This document shows positions 62,672-64,000 of a stretch of DNA of 64,000 nt, in pieces. The stretch comes from Actinocorallia populi (GTDB lineage: Bacteria > Actinomycetota > Actinomycetes > Streptosporangiales > Streptosporangiaceae), in contig NZ_PVZV01000010.1 of the NCBI RefSeq assembly GCF_002995495.1, positions 233,924 through 297,923 on the forward strand. The letters run 5' to 3'. Below the pieces are notes generated by a model. It had not been told where the DNA came from, did not search any database, and saw only the letters and a list, made by a program, of their open reading frames with translations. The position numbers and the translations under genes were made by a program. Position 1 is the stretch's first letter, and every line of letters starts with the position of its first letter.

Positions 62672-64000
62672 TCAGTCGGTTTCTTCGGGGTCGGGTTCCT
62701 CCAGGTCGGGGAGGCTGTCCGGCGGCGGCTGGAAGGACAGGGTCAGCGGAGACTCCGGCTCGCGGGGCCCGGGCTCGGCGGCCTCGGGTTCGAGGGCCTC
62801 CGGCTCGGCGGGCTCCAGGTCGGACGCCAGGCCGGGCTCGGGAGCCTCCTCGGCGGTCTCCGGGTCGACCGTGTCGATGATCTCCAGGCCGTCGAGTTCG
62901 GCGTAGCGCTCGGTGGCGTCGGTCTCCTCGTCGCGGTCGGCGGCGGCCGAGCGGAGGAACCAGTCCTTGGCCTCCTCTTCACGGCCGGCGGCGACGAGGG
63001 CGTCGGCGTAGGCGTAGAAGAGGCGGGCGGACCAGGGGCGAAGACGCCGGTCCTTCAGCTCGGGGATCTGCAGGGCGACGACCGCCGCGTCGAACTGGCC
63101 GAGGTCGCGGCGGGCTCCGGACTCCACGATCTGGAGTTCGATCCGCTCCTCCTTGGGCAGCGAGCCCGCCTCCTTGGAGCGGGTGATGTCCAGGGCACGT
63201 TCGGGGCGGCCGAGGCCCCGCTCGCAGTCGGCGAGGATCGAGAGGTAGAGGTCCTCGCGGCCGGGCAGGCGGCGGGCGGCGCGCAGTTCCGACAGCGCCT
63301 CCGACCAGGCTCCCGCGTGGTAGGCGGTGAGCCCGCAGGCCTCGCGGACGACTCCGACCCGGCTGGCCAGGCGGCGCGCCGTCTTGGCGTGCCGGTAGGC
63401 GAGGTCGGCGTCCTCCTCGACCAGCTGCCCCGCGGCGACCAGGTGGCGGGCGACCAGCGCCGCCAGGTCCTTCGGCAGCGTCCGCAGTTCCTCACGCGCC
63501 TCGACGTCCAGCTCCTCGCCGGTGATCCCCTCGGGGATCACCGGGTCGTCGTAGGACGTGCGCTGCGGGTCCCGGTCCTCCCTGGCCCCGTACCCGCCCC
63601 GCTGGAGCCGCTCCTCACGCCGCTCCCCGAACCGGTCCTCGGCAGGCCGCCGCTCCTCCCCACGGAAGTCACGACGCTCACCGGACCGCCCGCGGTCATC
63701 CTTACGGAACTCGCGACGCTCACCCGACTGCGGCCGGTCATCACGCCTGAACTCACGGCGCTCACCCGACTGGGGACGGTCATCACGACGGCCGAACCCG
63801 CGGTCATCCTTACGGAAGTCCCGACGCTCACCCGACTGGGGACGATCGTCACGACGCCCGAACCCGCGGTCATCCTTACGGAAGTCCCGACGCTCACCGG
63901 ACTGCGGACGGTCATCGCGACGGCCGAACCCGCGGTCATCCTTACGGAAGTCCCGACGCTCACCGGACTGCGGACGGTCATCGCGACGGCCGAACCCGCG
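62672..64000 (-). CDS. TPR-repeat protein with Arg/Asp-rich repetitive N-terminal region (5' end outside window)
   Basis: 443 residues visible; the start lies beyond the window. The region corresponding to 62672-63541 is a helical TPR-like domain (LRTLPKDLAALVARHLVAAG, LYLSILADCERGLGRPERAL) ending in a Glu/Pro-rich tail. Upstream the frame stays open through TSYDDPVIPEG into a low-complexity stretch made of 22-residue units, so a GTG at 63541 is not needed as start. Homologues such as Rv1691 sit in the tlyA neighbourhood. The repeat region is likely disordered and could bind RNA or partners (inference). Confidence 0.85.
   Translation of the reverse strand, partial: RGFGRRDDRPQSGERRDFRKDDRGFGRRDDRPQSGERRDFRKDDRGFGRRDDRPQSGERRDFRKDDRGFGRRDDRPQSGERREFRRDDRPQSGERREFRKDDRGRSGERRDFRGEERRPAEDRFGERREERLQRGGYGAREDRDPQRTSYDDPVIPEGITGEELDVEAREELRTLPKDLAALVARHLVAAGQLVEEDADLAYRHAKTARRLASRVGVVREACGLTAYHAGAWSEALSELRAARRLPGREDLYLSILADCERGLGRPERALDITRSKEAGSLPKEERIELQIVESGARRDLGQFDAAVVALQIPELKDRRLRPWSARLFYAYADALVAAGREEEAKDWFLRSAAADRDEETDATERYAELDGLEIIDTVDPETAEEAPEPGLASDLEPAEPEALEPEAAEPGPREPESPLTLSFQPPPDSLPDLEEPDPEETD
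63665..64000 (-). repeat. 66-bp tandem repeat within the TPR gene
   Basis: Unit GFGRRDDRPQSGERRDFRKD plus DR (22 residues, 66 bp). The Lys codons (CTT on plus) fall at 63701, 63809, 63875 and 63941; the 108-base step reflects an added 42-base short unit. Later copies are nearly identical at DNA level, so the array is recently expanded; it continues past the window end. Confidence 0.8.

Noticed and set aside
63665..64000. CRISPR array at the right edge
   Set aside because: The 66-bp units lack distinct spacers, are in frame and encode the TPR protein; no cas genes are present.

Overview
The window is chromosomal DNA from a very high-GC actinomycete, most likely of the Streptosporangiales/Thermomonosporaceae type (Actinomadura-like). 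This is an inference from codon bias, GTG starts, and actinobacterial hallmark genes: rbpA, whiA, mctB/steA, and a mycothiol-dependent maleylpyruvate isomerase-like protein. I see no phage, plasmid, insertion sequence, CRISPR array, tRNA or rRNA. Both ends cut genes: a MaoC-type dehydratase at the left and a TPR protein at the right.

Left region (1-8.2 kb): two ABC exporters are interleaved with two NarL-type two-component systems. A 16-bp near-palindrome (core GTCTTTCGA on one strand) lies in front of three of these units, which suggests one shared regulon. The second kinase has an unusual extra membrane segment and extracytoplasmic domain after its ATPase domain.

Core region (8.2-23.6 kb): a flavin disulfide-reductase-like protein, rbpA, secG, the glycolytic cluster gap-pgk-tpiA, then whiA-yvcK-rapZ-uvrC, a Tat lipoprotein with a Rieske centre, a TetR/membrane protein pair, and uvrA. 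Two DasR-like operators lie upstream of gap and a LexA-like box lies upstream of uvrA.

Accessory region (23.7-40.6 kb): a secreted M28 aminopeptidase, a DNA alkyltransferase, and a 1200-residue fusion of Crp-like sensor, HTH, NB-ARC ATPase and TPR array. These are followed by a mycothiol enzyme/metallo-hydrolase pair, an SDR with an operator inside its coding sequence, a MarR-GNAT fusion, a TetR unit with a clear operator, a lipoprotein-MoxR-VWA operon, and a fused double acyl-CoA dehydrogenase with a KstR-like site. Degenerate tandem repeats fill two of the gaps.

Cell envelope/division and DNA repair cluster (40.7-56.6 kb, minus strand): small protein-tlyA-nadK-recN-steA-mctB/steB-MraY-like-murJ, then a glycosyltransferase. 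It follows the Rv1691-Rv1698 order of Mycobacterium (from memory), but a plus-strand block (SCP2, nitroreductase-hemerythrin fusion, ArsR, MMPL; about 50.7-55.2 kb) separates the HAD phosphatase from tlyA.

Right region (56.7-64 kb): a secreted protein of unknown function, a DUF1015 protein, a metallo-hydrolase, a YhiM-like DUF2776 membrane protein, a Tat-exported PhoX phosphatase, and the start-less TPR protein. The N-terminal part of that last protein is a 66-bp/22-residue Arg/Asp-rich repeat that runs off the window.
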